A DNA stretch of 64,000 bases, taken from Spongiibacter nanhainus (GTDB taxonomy: Bacteria > Pseudomonadota > Gammaproteobacteria > Pseudomonadales > Spongiibacteraceae). Shown here in pieces: positions 44,397 to 54,168 of this stretch (positions are counted from its first letter, which is position 1; each line of letters begins with the position of its first letter). The translations under genes were made by a program, and so were the position numbers. The notes beneath the pieces are model-generated. The model worked only from the letters and a program-made list of their open reading frames with translations. It ran no database searches and was not told the origin of the DNA. The stretch spans positions 3,966,001 to 4,030,000 of the forward strand of contig NZ_CP066167.1 in the NCBI RefSeq assembly GCF_016132545.1. Reading direction: 5' to 3'.

Positions 44397-44923
44397 AGCT
44401 GGCCCCGCTCGGGCAGCTCGGCGGCCTCATCGCCCATCAGTACCAGTGCATTGCGCAACAGTTCTGCAATACCCTGCAAGGCCAGGTTAATCGCCATGGC
44501 CGGTATCAGCGTTTTCAATAAAAACACCGCGGGGATCCCGCCCGGTTCAACCGACGCCTCGCGTATCGCCCAGGCATTGGCGGTAAAACTCCAACTGGTG
44601 ATGACAATCAAGCCACACAACGGCAGCAAAAAGACCAGGGTACCGATGCTGTCCACCCAGGCACGGGTTCGGGGGCTGAAGCGTTGATAGAAGATGTCCA
44701 CCCGCACGTGGGCGCCTTTTTGCAAGGCGTAAGCGGCGCCCAGCATAAACACCGTGCCGTGCAGATAGGTGATCGCTTCCTGAAAGGCGGTCAAGCCCAC
44801 CCCAAAGCCGTAGCGGCTGACCACCACCACCGCAGTGATGGCCATCATCAGCGGCACACACCACGCCAGGGCGCGCCCGACGGTATCGGTAAACAGATCA
44901 ATGTAGCGTAGACAGCTTTTCAT
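44393..44923 (-). CDS. dctQ: TRAP transporter small permease (DctQ)
   Basis: This 176-residue protein has four membrane segments and the DctQ pattern (VVVVSRYGFGVGLTAFQEAITYL, GAAYALQKGAHVRVDIFYQRFSP). It forms the scaffold that pairs with DctM. Translation is coupled to dctM by a four-base overlap. The ATG at 44923 is the first in frame. Confidence 0.92.
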   Translation of the reverse strand: MKSCLRYIDLFTDTVGRALAWCVPLMMAITAVVVVSRYGFGVGLTAFQEAITYLHGTVFMLGAAYALQKGAHVRVDIFYQRFSPRTRAWVDSIGTLVFLLPLCGLIVITSWSFTANAWAIREASVEPGGIPAVFLLKTLIPAMAINLALQGIAELLRNALVLMGDEAAELPERGQL

Positions 44924-45078
44924 TATGGTTTCGACGCTAAAAATTGTCGGCCATTATAGCCACTTAGGGCCCGGGAACACTAACCGAGCCCGCGACCCAC
45001 AGCGCCGCGGCGGGTGCGCGATCGACAGCGAATCGGTATCATGCCGTTTTTGCCCGTCGCCATAGATTTCCTTTGCCA

Positions 45079-45624
45079 ATGTCCGATACACCACCCCAAG
45101 ATCCCGCCGCCAATCCGAGCCACGCTCAACAAGAAGCTTCGCTGGGAGAAAAAGAAGTCCGGCTCGAGCTCTTTGCCGGTATTCACCCCCAAAACAACCA
45201 GCCCATATTTGAGCAAGTACTGGCCTGTCCAGCGGAAGCAGCAGGACACTACCGGCTGCTGAAGTCGCCGGTGTTTGTCCGCAATGTGGCAGCCGGGGAC
45301 GAAATCAAAATCAGCGACGAAGCCCGAGGGCGGTTTTCGGTGATCACCCGCAGCGGCAATCTCTGTATCCGGGTGTTTTTACGGGAGCCCAATGAAGCCT
45401 TGGAGCAGGGACTCACTGGCGATATCGAAAAGCTCGGCGGCGATCTGGATGTGCGCAGTGAACGGGCTTTGGTCTACAGCCTGCATTTTGGCGTAGGTTT
45501 TCAGAGCATTGAAAAGCTGTTGGAAAAACACGTAAAGACCGGCGAGGCGCGCTGGCTTTACGGTAACGTTTACGACGATCAGGGCGAGCCGCTGAACTGG
45601 TGGCAAGCACTGCTTCAGCCCTGA
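45079..45624 (+). CDS. DUF4265-like protein
   Basis: The 181-residue soluble protein has an N-terminal region like DUF4265 ([34 protein letters not shown]) and a C-terminal part with [20 protein letters not shown]. The family is uncharacterised. The upstream TTG at 45073 is less likely than the ATG at 45079. No signal or membrane segment. It lies 22 bases before yaaA, so the two may be cotranscribed. Confidence 0.6.
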   Translation: MSDTPPQDPAANPSHAQQEASLGEKEVRLELFAGIHPQNNQPIFEQVLACPAEAAGHYRLLKSPVFVRNVAAGDEIKISDEARGRFSVITRSGNLCIRVFLREPNEALEQGLTGDIEKLGGDLDVRSERALVYSLHFGVGFQSIEKLLEKHVKTGEARWLYGNVYDDQGEPLNWWQALLQP

Positions 45625-45646
45625 TGGTGAAGAGGAAGACATAGCA

Positions 45647-46420
45647 ATGTTGATGGTGATCTCCCCCGCCAAAACCCTGGATTTTGACACTCCGCCCCAA
45701 ACCGAACAGCACAGTCAGTGCGAATTCCTGAGCCAATCCCGCAAGTTAATGAAAGACCTGCGGGAGCTGGCCCCACAGGATTTGTCGGCAATGATGAAAA
45801 TCAGCGACAAGTTGGGGGCGCTCAACTACGAGCGCAACAATCAGTGGAAAACCCCCTTTAAGCTGGACAACGCCAAGCAGGCGGCACTGGCTTTTAAAGG
45901 CGATGTCTACACCGGCCTGCAGGCCGATCAGATGAGCGATGACGACCTGGCTTTTGCCCAGCAGCATCTGCGTATTTTATCGGGCCTTTACGGCCTGCTG
46001 CGCCCCTTGGACCTGATTCAGCCCTACCGGCTGGAAATGGGCACCCCCTTTGCCAACGAGCGGGGCAAAAACCTCTACGAGTTCTGGGGAGCACGCCTGA
46101 CCAAGGCCCTGAATACCCAGCTTGCGGAAGCCGGCCCCACCCTGCTGAATCTCGCTTCTCAGGAATACTTTGGCGCGGTACAAAGCGACCAGCTTCAGGG
46201 CGAAGTGATCACCCCGGTGTTCAAGGACTGGAAAAACGGCAAATATAAAATCATCAGTTTTTACGCCAAAAAGGCCCGGGGGCTGATGGCCGCCTATGTT
46301 ATCAAGCACCGCATTCGCGATGCCGAGCAGATCAAACAGTTCGACAGCGAGGGTTACTACTACAGCCCCGCGGATTCCACTGAAAGGGAGTGGGTCTTTT
46401 TGCGGGATGAAGTGGCCTAG
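45647..46420 (+). CDS. yaaA: Peroxide stress protein YaaA
   Basis: This 257-residue protein shows the YaaA/DUF328 signature: [16 protein letters not shown] at the start, [50 protein letters not shown] and the end [23 protein letters not shown]. coli YaaA protects against hydrogen peroxide by lowering free iron. A GAGGAAG site precedes the ATG. Its stop lies two bases from the convergent EVE gene's stop. Confidence 0.92.
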   Translation: MLMVISPAKTLDFDTPPQTEQHSQCEFLSQSRKLMKDLRELAPQDLSAMMKISDKLGALNYERNNQWKTPFKLDNAKQAALAFKGDVYTGLQADQMSDDDLAFAQQHLRILSGLYGLLRPLDLIQPYRLEMGTPFANERGKNLYEFWGARLTKALNTQLAEAGPTLLNLASQEYFGAVQSDQLQGEVITPVFKDWKNGKYKIISFYAKKARGLMAAYVIKHRIRDAEQIKQFDSEGYYYSPADSTEREWVFLRDEVA

Positions 46421-46422
46421 TT

Positions 46423-46881
46423 TTATTCCATTGCCAATATGGCCTGCCAGTGGGCGTCGTCCACTGGCATGATCGACAGCCGATTGCCCTTTTTGAGCAG
46501 TTGCATGCCCTCCAGGGCCGGGTTGCTCTTGAGCTCACTGAGCGGGATCAGCCGCTTGAGTTTGCGCTCATATTTAACATCCACCATAAACCAACGCGGA
46601 TTGTCCTGAGTCGCTTTGGGGTCATAATACTTGGAGTCCGGGTTCTGGGCGGTGTGATCCGGGTAGGCTTCCTTAACGACCTTGGCGATGCCAGCCACCC
46701 CCGGCACCTTGCAGGCGGAGTGATAGAACAACACCCGGTCGCCTTTTTTCATCTGATCCCGCATCATGTTGCGAGCCTGGTAATTACGCACCCCGTCCCA
46801 GTGTTCAGTGCCATCTGGGCAGGCCTTCAGGTCGTCGATACCAAAGGTATCGGGTTCGGATTTCATTAACCAGTATTGCAT
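46423..46881 (-). CDS. EVE domain protein (THYN1-like)
   Basis: The 152-residue protein has the EVE fold pattern: YWLMKSEPDTFGIDDL at the start, WDGVRNYQARNMMRDQMKKGDRVLFYHSACKVPGVAGIAKV in the middle and DVKYERKLKRLIPLSELKSN. EVE domains relate to PUA and YTH domains and bind modified nucleic acids. Full length for the family. It faces yaaA tail to tail and is divergent from the DUF938 methyltransferase gene. Confidence 0.9.
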   Translation of the reverse strand: MQYWLMKSEPDTFGIDDLKACPDGTEHWDGVRNYQARNMMRDQMKKGDRVLFYHSACKVPGVAGIAKVVKEAYPDHTAQNPDSKYYDPKATQDNPRWFMVDVKYERKLKRLIPLSELKSNPALEGMQLLKKGNRLSIMPVDDAHWQAILAME

Positions 46882-46934
46882 TGCCCGCGCTCCAATGGTG
46901 ACGTGTGGCCCTTTTTTATAGCAAAGGGAATACT

Positions 46935-47531
46935 ATGACAGACAAGCCCTACTCCCAAGCCTGCGAAAATAACAAGCAACCCATTCTGGATAAAATTCAG
47001 CCCCTGTTGAAAAGCTGTACTTCTGTACTGGAAATCGGCAGCGGTACAGGCCAACACGCGGTGTTTTTTGCCGGGCAAATGCCCCACTTGCGCTGGCAGT
47101 GCTGCGATCAGCGGCCCTACTTAGATGGCATTGAGGCCTGGCGACAAGACAGCGGGCTGAACAATCTGCCGCCAGCGGTGGAGTTTGAAGTGATGTCCTC
47201 ACCCTGGCCGGCGGGCCACTTCGATGCAGTATATTCTGCCAATACCCTGCACATCATGGGCTGGCCCCAGGTAGAGACGCTGTTCCGCCGCCTGGGGGAA
47301 TCCACCTCGCCGGGCACTTTGCTGATGGTCTACGGCCCCTTCAATATCGGCGGCCAGTTCACCTCCCCCAGCAATGCCGAGTTTGACCAGATGTTGAGAC
47401 AGCGAGACCCCGCCAGTGGCATCCGCGATCTGGAGGCGGTTAACGCCGAGGCGGCAGCCGCTGGCTTTGTCCACCAACACGATTATGCCCTCCCCGCCAA
47501 CAACCGCCTGCAGGTATGGCGTAAGCAGTAG
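46935..47531 (+). CDS. DUF938 class I methyltransferase
   Basis: This 198-residue protein starts near MTDKPYSQACENNKQPIL and has the SAM-binding motif VLEIGSGTGQHAVFFAG, then WPAGHFDAVYSANTLHIMGW and GPFNIGGQFTSPSNAEFD, the DUF938 pattern. Substrate unknown. The ATG at 46935 with AAGGGAA upstream is chosen over earlier in-frame codons. Convergent with the OmpA-family gene. Confidence 0.85.
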   Translation: MTDKPYSQACENNKQPILDKIQPLLKSCTSVLEIGSGTGQHAVFFAGQMPHLRWQCCDQRPYLDGIEAWRQDSGLNNLPPAVEFEVMSSPWPAGHFDAVYSANTLHIMGWPQVETLFRRLGESTSPGTLLMVYGPFNIGGQFTSPSNAEFDQMLRQRDPASGIRDLEAVNAEAAAAGFVHQHDYALPANNRLQVWRKQ

Positions 47532-47614
47532 CCATTACGCGGTCTATTGATTTCGAAGCGCCAATTAATCGGCCTTCAACGATCTCTGCTTGCCGTCCGG
47601 TGTAAATCCCGGGC

Positions 47615-47641
47615 AAAAAAAAGCCCGGCAAAAGCCGGGCT
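47615..47641 (-). terminator. Rho-independent terminator of the OmpA-family gene
   Basis: On the minus strand an 8-bp GC-rich stem (AGCCCGGC / GCCGGGCT, TTTT loop) is followed by eight T, 24 bases after the stop codon. Confidence 0.9.
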
Positions 47642-47665
47642 CCTTCATCATATCGCGACCTTCGC

Positions 47666-49261
47666 TTAGAAGTCGTAGTCGATATCGTAGTCAGAGTCGT
47701 CTGCTTCTTCTTCAGCGGACTCTTCCATCGCATCGGCTTCGTCGCTCATGTCATCTTCCATGGACTCGTCGTCCATAGAATCATCAGACAGCGGCTCGTA
47801 GAAGTACTCGTACTCTTCCTCAGACGCGCTGTCGTCAGACATATCGTCCATCGCCGGCTCACCCATGACGTCGTCGTCCATCATCGGCTCGTCATCCATC
47901 ATCGGCTCTTCTTCAACCATGACATCAGACTCGCCAACAACCTTCAGCTCGACGCGGCGGTTTTCAGCACGACCCTCACGGGTATCGTTGCTGGCTACCG
48001 GCATATCTTCACCGTAGCCGCGTGCTGTCAGACGAGAGCTATCCACACCGCCCTGCACCAGGTAGTTTTTCACTGACTGGGCACGGTTTTGCGACAGGTT
48101 CATGTTGTAGCTGTCGCTGCCAGTGGAGTCGGTGTGACCCTGGATTTCCACATCAAAGCCAGGCGAGGTGTTCAAGGTTTCAGTCACATCGTCAAGAATG
48201 GTCTCGGCATTGGCGGTCAGTTGCGCGCTGTCCAGCTCAAAGTTCACACCGCGCAGCACAACAGACTGCTGTTCGCCACAACCGTTGGACATAACCGGAG
48301 TACCGGCAGGTGTATCCGGGCACACATCGTTGACGTCGATCACGCCGTCACCGTCAGTGTCCAGTGCACAGCCTTCAGCATTCACTTCAACGCCAGCCGG
48401 TGTGTTGGGGCACTGATCCAGGTAGTCGGCAACGCCGTCGTTGTCACCGTCCAGCGGGCAACCGGTGCTGTCCACCTGAACACCAGCTGGGGTGCCGGGG
48501 CACTGATCGTTCTCGTCGATCACGCCGTCGCCGTCTTCATCCTGCACGCCGTACTGAGCGTCAAAGAAGTTATAGCGCAGACCAACCAGCAGGCTTTGTG
48601 CTTCGTACTCAGTTTCCAGTTTGGCGTTGTCGTACTTCAGCTCGGGGTCATCCGCCATCGCGTAGCGATAACCGGCATCCAATACCAAGCGAGGGGTCAG
48701 GTGAAAGTTAAGACCAGCACCCAATTGGCCGATGACCACATCGTCATCTGCACCACCCAGGTCGTAGTTGGCCATACCGACACCAAAACCCAGGTAGGGG
48801 CGCAGGCGCTCACCCTGGTTGAAGTCGTACCAGAAGTTGGCCATCAGGCTCTCAGTTTCCAGGGTACTGTTACCCTCGAAAGTCAGGCCGCCGCCAGAAA
48901 CGCTGTCGACGTCATTTTCGCCGATGCGGTATTCCAGTTCGCCGCGCCAGGGGCTGGCGTACTTGTAACCGAACACCACGCCGTAGCCAAAATCTTCGTC
49001 GAAGGTGGTCTCAACGTTGGCTGAAGCAGCCGCGCTGCCACCACCGAGCAAGCCGCCAAGGATGGGGCCCAAAACTGGAATGGCATCCAGCGGGCTGCCC
49101 GCACCCGGGGTAGATACTTTACCGTCGGCGTCGAATACATCGGTGTAGAAGGCGTTACCGCCGATATAGAATCCCTTTTCTTCTTCAGCAGCAGTCGCCG
49201 CACCAGCTGCAGTCGCCAACATGACGCCTGCCGCCACGGCGGACTTAAAATGGTTGCTCAT
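47666..49261 (-). CDS. OmpA-family protein with TSP3 repeats and acidic tail
   Basis: This 531-residue protein has a signal peptide (cleavage near residue 24), a beta-barrel of about 220 residues, three calcium-type thrombospondin-3 repeats rich in Asp (DEDGDGVIDENDQCPGTPAGVQ and two similar), and an OmpA peptidoglycan-binding domain (GHTDSTGSDSYNMNLSQNRAQSV, NRRVELKVV). It then continues with about 78 residues composed mainly of Asp, Glu, Met and Ser and ends in Phe. The barrel anchors it in the outer membrane; the OmpA domain links it to the wall. The acidic tail is unusual and might bind calcium or project outward. Confidence 0.88.
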   Translation of the reverse strand: MSNHFKSAVAAGVMLATAAGAATAAEEEKGFYIGGNAFYTDVFDADGKVSTPGAGSPLDAIPVLGPILGGLLGGGSAAASANVETTFDEDFGYGVVFGYKYASPWRGELEYRIGENDVDSVSGGGLTFEGNSTLETESLMANFWYDFNQGERLRPYLGFGVGMANYDLGGADDDVVIGQLGAGLNFHLTPRLVLDAGYRYAMADDPELKYDNAKLETEYEAQSLLVGLRYNFFDAQYGVQDEDGDGVIDENDQCPGTPAGVQVDSTGCPLDGDNDGVADYLDQCPNTPAGVEVNAEGCALDTDGDGVIDVNDVCPDTPAGTPVMSNGCGEQQSVVLRGVNFELDSAQLTANAETILDDVTETLNTSPGFDVEIQGHTDSTGSDSYNMNLSQNRAQSVKNYLVQGGVDSSRLTARGYGEDMPVASNDTREGRAENRRVELKVVGESDVMVEEEPMMDDEPMMDDDVMGEPAMDDMSDDSASEEEYEYFYEPLSDDSMDDESMEDDMSDEADAMEESAEEEADDSDYDIDYDF

Positions 49262-49341
49262 AGCAATCCCCCAGATTTAAATATAGTTAGGTTCCCGAAA
49301 AATATAATTTTGCTTTAACTTCGCGATTTTGGACCGTAAGC

Positions 49342-49360
49342 AGATCACAAAATGCGATCT
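49342..49360 (-). promoter_or_regulatory. Inverted repeat upstream of the OmpA-family gene
   Basis: AGATCACA-AAA-TGCGATCT forms 8-bp arms with one mismatch, about 80 bases upstream of the start codon. It could be a regulator operator, but no protein can be named. Confidence 0.35.
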
Positions 49361-49548
49361 TACAGCAAGATTCTAGGCAAAACCGTGAATAAATAACGAT
49401 TTTTTCCGTCGGATAGCGCGGAATTGGCGTCTGAATAAGACTCAACGCCGGGTCGCCACCGCGGTACCTCTTACGCTGACACAGTCAGTGTTAGAATAGG
49501 GCTTTAGTGAATTTCCTGCAAAACTGGACACTGGCCAGACCACAATAT

Positions 49549-50895
49549 ATGAAACCCGAACTCCTCTCTCCCGCCGGCAGTCTTCGCAACATGCGCTACG
49601 CCTTTGCCTACGGTGCGGATGCGGTCTACGCCGGCCAGCCCCGCTACAGCCTGCGGGTGCGCAACAATGAATTTCGGGACCTTGAGGTCCTGGCCCAGGG
49701 CATCGACGAGGCCCATCAGCTGGGTAAGCAATTTTACCTGGCCTCCAATGTGTCGCCTCACAACGACAAGGTTCGCAGCTATATCCGCGACCTGGAGCCA
49801 GTGGTGGAGCTGGGCCCCGACGCACTGATCATGGCCGATCCGGGTTTAATGATGCTGGTCAAGGAGCGCTGGCCCGATTTGCCGATCCACCTGTCGGTGC
49901 AGGCCAACGCGGTAAATTGGGCGACGGTGAAGTTCTGGCATCAAAACGACATCCAGCGGGTGATACTGTCCCGGGAGCTGTCACTGGACGAGATTGAAGA
50001 GATCCGCCAGCGGGTGCCGGAAATGGAGCTGGAGGTCTTTGTGCACGGCGCCCTGTGCATTGCCTACTCAGGCCGCTGTCTGTTGTCCGGCTATATGAAT
50101 CACCGCGATCCTAACCAGGGCGCCTGCACCAACGCGTGCCGCTGGCAGTACCAGGCCCACCCCGCCAAAGAGGACGCCAGTGGCGACCTGGTGCCGGTGC
50201 AGGAATTTATTCCTACCCAGGAAGTCGCCCCGGAGCCGGAGCCCCCGGAGCCCGGGCCCATGCTGCTGCAACAGCGGGAGCGGCCCGGCGAGTATATGCC
50301 CGCCTATGAGGACGAGCACGGCACCTACATCATGAACTCCCGGGACCTGAGAGCCGTACAGCATGTCAAACGGCTCTACGATATGGGGATTCACTCCCTC
50401 AAAATAGAGGGACGCACCAAGTCCCACTACTATGCCGCCCGCACCGCCCAGGTCTATCGCCGGGCCATCGACGATGCCGCCGCCGGCCGGGAGTTCGACA
50501 TGGGCTTGATGGATGAATTGGAAAACCTTGCCAATCGGGGCTATACCGAGGGCTTCTACCGTCGGCACCCCCCCAAGGAATACCAGAACTACGAGATGAA
50601 ACAGGGTGGCGGGCAACAGCAGTTTGTCGGCGAAGTCTACGATGTGCGGTCCGGCGCCTTGATGGTGGATGTGAAAAACCGCTTTGCCGTGAACGACACC
50701 CTGGAGCTGATGAATCCGGCAGGCAATCGCCGCTTTGTGCTGGGAGAGCTGCGCAACAAGCACGGGCAGCCGGTGGAGGCGGCACCGGGTTCGGGCCATC
50801 AAGTTAGGATACCGCTGGAATCTCTGGCCTTGGAGAGTAGCGCCAACATCGATGACCTCCGCTTTGGTTTGCTGGTACGGGACATCAACGCTTAA
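49549..50895 (+). CDS. trhP: tRNA 5-hydroxyuridine modification protein TrhP (YegQ)
   Basis: The 448-residue U32-family protein begins MKPELLSPAGSLRNMRYAFAYGADAVYAG and contains FVHGALCIAYSGRCLLSGYMNHRDPNQGACTNACRW, with the four cysteines expected to bind an iron-sulfur cluster, and RPGEYMPAYEDEHGTYIMNSRDL. In E. coli TrhP hydroxylates U34 of tRNAs using prephenate, jointly with TrhO. The ATG at 49549 gives the canonical start; the frame is open 42 bases further up. Confidence 0.93.
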   Translation: MKPELLSPAGSLRNMRYAFAYGADAVYAGQPRYSLRVRNNEFRDLEVLAQGIDEAHQLGKQFYLASNVSPHNDKVRSYIRDLEPVVELGPDALIMADPGLMMLVKERWPDLPIHLSVQANAVNWATVKFWHQNDIQRVILSRELSLDEIEEIRQRVPEMELEVFVHGALCIAYSGRCLLSGYMNHRDPNQGACTNACRWQYQAHPAKEDASGDLVPVQEFIPTQEVAPEPEPPEPGPMLLQQRERPGEYMPAYEDEHGTYIMNSRDLRAVQHVKRLYDMGIHSLKIEGRTKSHYYAARTAQVYRRAIDDAAAGREFDMGLMDELENLANRGYTEGFYRRHPPKEYQNYEMKQGGGQQQFVGEVYDVRSGALMVDVKNRFAVNDTLELMNPAGNRRFVLGELRNKHGQPVEAAPGSGHQVRIPLESLALESSANIDDLRFGLLVRDINA

Positions 50896-50921
50896 GTGAA
50901 TACTGCTGGGGGGAACCTGTA

Positions 50922-51305
50922 ATGGAACGCCGACAAATCCGCCTGTTGAGAGGCTTGGTCAACGTCAGCCTGCTAAGCCTGATCTTCGGCGCAATATTGA
51001 ACCTACTGTCCAGCCTGCTGGGCAATTACTACGCCCTGGCGGTGGGCACACTGGTCGTGCTGCTGACATTCTATTGCTACCGTCGCGCCGACGCCGCCGA
51101 CTCCTCCAGCCTTACCTACAGCTTGTGGCGCAACTTGCCGACCCTGCTGTTTATCGTCGTGCCGGTGCTGGTTTACTGGTACGGCAGCGACGCCAGCTGG
51201 ACGGTGACAGAGATACTGCTGCTGGTGCAGGTGGCAACCAGCTATCTGCTGCCAATTTTGTGTCTGCTCTACGTTGAACGCCGGCTGAAAAAAGCCCAAC
51301 AATAG
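50922..51305 (+). CDS. Four-TM membrane protein, unknown
   Basis: The 127-residue product has four hydrophobic segments (residues ~12-30, ~34-50, ~70-85 and ~92-118) with short charged loops, ending in KKAQQ. No family is recognised. It starts 26 bases after trhP with its own GGGGG-like ribosome site and may share the operon; the link is not obvious. Confidence 0.65.
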   Translation: MERRQIRLLRGLVNVSLLSLIFGAILNLLSSLLGNYYALAVGTLVVLLTFYCYRRADAADSSSLTYSLWRNLPTLLFIVVPVLVYWYGSDASWTVTEILLLVQVATSYLLPILCLLYVERRLKKAQQ

Positions 51306-51324
51306 CGATCGCGAACGCTGCTGC

Positions 51325-52464
51325 CTATTCAGCCTTAAAGGGCAGCAGTGACTCAGCCTCGCTCAAGTAAGCCGCGATGTGGTCCCGCTCCCGGTCGAGA
51401 AAATCCTCCACCGCCCGGGCAAAGGCCGGATCGGCCAGCCAGTGATTGGAATAGGTCAGAATCGGTTCAAAGCCCCGCTGAATTTTGTGCTCGCCCTGGG
51501 CGCCCGGATCAAAGCGCGCCAAGCCCTGCTCGATACAGTATTCGATGCCCTGGTAGTAACAGGCCTCGAAGTGCAGAAAGTCGTACTCTCTAATACAACC
51601 CCAATAGCGTCCGTAAAGGGTGTTGTCGCCACGAAAGTTCAGCGCCGCCGCCACCGGCTCGCCCTCATGACGGGCCAAGACCAATACCAACTGCTCGGGC
51701 ATGGTCTGGGCCAGCTGGCTGAAAAACTGCTCCGGCAGGTAACCGCCATGACCGCTGCGCTTGGCGTAGGTGATCTGATAACAGTGAAAGAAAAAACGCC
51801 ACAGCTCTGGACTGACCTGATCGCCGGACAAGCGCTCCAGCGTTAAGCCCTGATCCGCGACGGTTCGGCGTTCCTTGCGCAGATTCTTGCGCTTGCGGGA
51901 ACTGAAACGCGCAAGAAAGTCATCGAAATCTCGGTAGCCGTTGTTAAACCAGTGGTATTGGGGCCCGACCCGCTGGGAAAAACCCTCGGCCTGCCAGCAA
52001 TCTGCCGTGTCGGCATCGCTGAACAGAATGTGTAAGGACGACACCCCCATACCGGCCACGTAGTCGGGCAACTGATTGGCCACCGCCGCCAACACCGCAT
52101 CTCGATCACTGCCTTCAGCCACACACAATCGCGGTCCGGTAGCGGGTGTGAAGGGAATCGCAAACAACAGCTTGGGATAGTACTCACTACCGTAGCGGTG
52201 ATAGGCATCTGCCCAGGCCCAGTCGAACACGTACTCGCCGTAACTGTGGCTTTTTAGATACCCCGGCATCACCCCACACACTTGCCCATCCCGTTTAACC
52301 AACAGGTGATGGGGCTGCCAACCGGATTTTGCGGCGACGGCACCAGTTTGCTCCAGAGCGTGAAGAAAACAATAGCGGGTAAAGGGGTAGGCGCTACCGG
52401 CCAACGTATCCCAGGCATCCTGCCCCACATCGGCAATCGTGTCGGCAAACTCCAGCTCGAACAT
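51325..52464 (-). CDS. GNAT/FemAB-like acetyltransferase (DUF482)
   Basis: This 379-residue protein contains VCGVMPGYLKSHSYGEYVFDWAWADAYHRYG, VGPQYHWFNNGYRDFDDFLARFSSRKRKNLRKERR and PVAAALNFRGDNTLYGRYWG, typical of the DUF482 branch of GNAT/FemAB proteins. Members are thought to modify peptidoglycan-type substrates, but most are uncharacterised. The ATG at 52464 is chosen on the alignment start (MFELEFADTIADV). The gene is followed after six bases by ubiA upstream on the same strand. Confidence 0.8.
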   Translation of the reverse strand: MFELEFADTIADVGQDAWDTLAGSAYPFTRYCFLHALEQTGAVAAKSGWQPHHLLVKRDGQVCGVMPGYLKSHSYGEYVFDWAWADAYHRYGSEYYPKLLFAIPFTPATGPRLCVAEGSDRDAVLAAVANQLPDYVAGMGVSSLHILFSDADTADCWQAEGFSQRVGPQYHWFNNGYRDFDDFLARFSSRKRKNLRKERRTVADQGLTLERLSGDQVSPELWRFFFHCYQITYAKRSGHGGYLPEQFFSQLAQTMPEQLVLVLARHEGEPVAAALNFRGDNTLYGRYWGCIREYDFLHFEACYYQGIEYCIEQGLARFDPGAQGEHKIQRGFEPILTYSNHWLADPAFARAVEDFLDRERDHIAAYLSEAESLLPFKAE

Positions 52465-52469
52465 CGCGC

Positions 52470-53393
52470 TTAGGCGGCACCTTCCAGCGCCGCGAAAAGA
52501 TAGTGCAGGGCGATGCCGGCAAAAATCACCGCGCCCACATAGTGGTTGTTCAGGAAGGCCATAAAGCACTGGTCCCGATCCCGATAGCGAATCAAGCGTT
52601 GCTGATAAATAAACAGCGCAGAGGCCGCCATCAATCCGGCGTAATAAATGAAGCTCATTTCAAATTGCGCGCCCACCATCAGCAAAATCACAATCACCGA
52701 GACCTGAAGAAATCCGGTAATCATACGGTCGTCATCGCCAAACAGGATCGCGGTGGATTTCACCCCGATCTTGAGATCGTCTTCCCTGTCCACCATGGCG
52801 TAAAAGGTATCGTAGGCCACCGTCCACAACAGCACCGCGATATACAGTAGCCACAGTGTCGACGGCAGAGCCTCGCGCTGGGCCGCAAAGGCCATGGGGA
52901 TACTCCAGGCAAAGGCAGCCCCCAGGGCGATTTGCGGCAAGTGGGTATAGCGCTTCATAAAGGGGTACGTCGCCGCCAAAGCGACGGCCACAAAGGACAG
53001 GCCAATAGTGAGAGGGTTGGTAAACAGCACCAGCACAAGGGCCAGCAGACACAGCACTGCAAACAGGCTCAGTGCCTCTTTTTCGCTTACCGCTCCGGTG
53101 GCAAAAGGCCGGCTGTTGGTGCGGCGAACATGGGCGTCGATATGACGGTCGGCGTAGTCGTTGATGACGCAACCGGCGGCCCGCATCAGGTAGGTGCCCA
53201 GACAGAAGATGACCAGCAAGTGCCAGTCCGGCATGCCTTCCGCCGCCAGCATCAAGGCCCACAGGGTCGGCCACAAAACAAGGTAAGTACCAATGGGTCT
53301 GTCGACCCGCATCAGTTGCAAATAGTGGGGAAATTGTCCCCGCAAACATTGCAGTTTATGGGTCAAACCCGACGCTTTCATGCCACTTGCCAT
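52470..53393 (-). CDS. ubiA: 4-hydroxybenzoate octaprenyltransferase
   Basis: The 307-residue inner-membrane enzyme attaches the polyprenyl tail to 4-hydroxybenzoate in ubiquinone synthesis. The two Asp-rich motifs are present: [16 protein letters not shown] near residue 80 and DREDDLKIG near residue 200, with eight or nine membrane segments. ubiC, the preceding pathway step, lies directly upstream on the same strand, as in E. coli and Pseudomonas. Confidence 0.95.
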   Translation of the reverse strand: MASGMKASGLTHKLQCLRGQFPHYLQLMRVDRPIGTYLVLWPTLWALMLAAEGMPDWHLLVIFCLGTYLMRAAGCVINDYADRHIDAHVRRTNSRPFATGAVSEKEALSLFAVLCLLALVLVLFTNPLTIGLSFVAVALAATYPFMKRYTHLPQIALGAAFAWSIPMAFAAQREALPSTLWLLYIAVLLWTVAYDTFYAMVDREDDLKIGVKSTAILFGDDDRMITGFLQVSVIVILLMVGAQFEMSFIYYAGLMAASALFIYQQRLIRYRDRDQCFMAFLNNHYVGAVIFAGIALHYLFAALEGAA

Positions 53394-53453
53394 GCCATTC
53401 CCTTCGACCCGCTCCCGTGGTGATGGTGTTGGCCGCAGTATATCAGGGCTCAG

Positions 53454-54011
53454 CTACCAGGGCTGAAACGACGGCAGAAATATCTCGCTGACCATGATGG
53501 GCCGGCCCTGCAACAAAAAACAGGAGCGCCGCCCCCACATTTGCGCGCTGGAATCCAAACCCTGCAGCGGTAACTGGTCGGCACCAAAGCGGGCAATCTG
53601 GTAGGGAATGCGCTCCATACTGGGTTCGCTAAACAGCAGGTGACCGAGGGGCCTGTTGTCCAAACGACGCAGGCGCCGCAAACGACCACAGAGTGATTTG
53701 GCCGGCAGCACACTGCGGGCATAGACCCAAGGCTCGCCGTGGCAGCACAGCAGCACTTCCCGGATCAAGCCCCACTCCCGATCCCCCATGCCCAGCAATT
53801 GGCGCTCAGAAAGCTGCGGCAAACCCCAGCGCTGGCGCAAAACCTGCACATGGAACTGGCCACCGGATACCCGGCGCAGGTGGGCGGTCAGGGAGCCGCG
53901 ATCCAGCAGCCAGCCGGCGACTCCCGGTGGAGGAGTGTCTAATACAAACTGACTAGCGCTACGCCAGCGCGGTTCGCGAGTCTGGCGAGAATTAGCTGCA
54001 AACGCGTACAA
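53454..54011 (-). CDS. ubiC: Chorismate lyase
   Basis: This 185-residue enzyme cleaves chorismate to 4-hydroxybenzoate and pyruvate, the first committed step of ubiquinone synthesis. WLLDRGSLTAHLRR, VYARSVLP and LGHLLFSEPSMER are typical UbiC elements, and the C-terminal FLLQGRPIMVSEIFLPSF is conserved. The start is uncertain: the frame opens with TTG at 54011 and no ATG exists upstream of the conserved core. Cotranscribed with ubiA, 60 bases apart. Confidence 0.9.
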   Translation of the reverse strand: MYAFAANSRQTREPRWRSASQFVLDTPPPGVAGWLLDRGSLTAHLRRVSGGQFHVQVLRQRWGLPQLSERQLLGMGDREWGLIREVLLCCHGEPWVYARSVLPAKSLCGRLRRLRRLDNRPLGHLLFSEPSMERIPYQIARFGADQLPLQGLDSSAQMWGRRSCFLLQGRPIMVSEIFLPSFQPW

Positions 54012-54168
54012 TGCTCGGCTTCCAGTGGGGTGCTCACTGCGGAATCGGAGCGCTGCGTCAAAGGGAGGAGCTGCAGCGCGGCCTTAAACAGGCGGCAGGA
54101 TGCGCGATTCGTCGGGCAGATTCAAGTCCGGGCCCTGTATCAAAAAGTTGAAAAGAGGTAAGCAGTAA

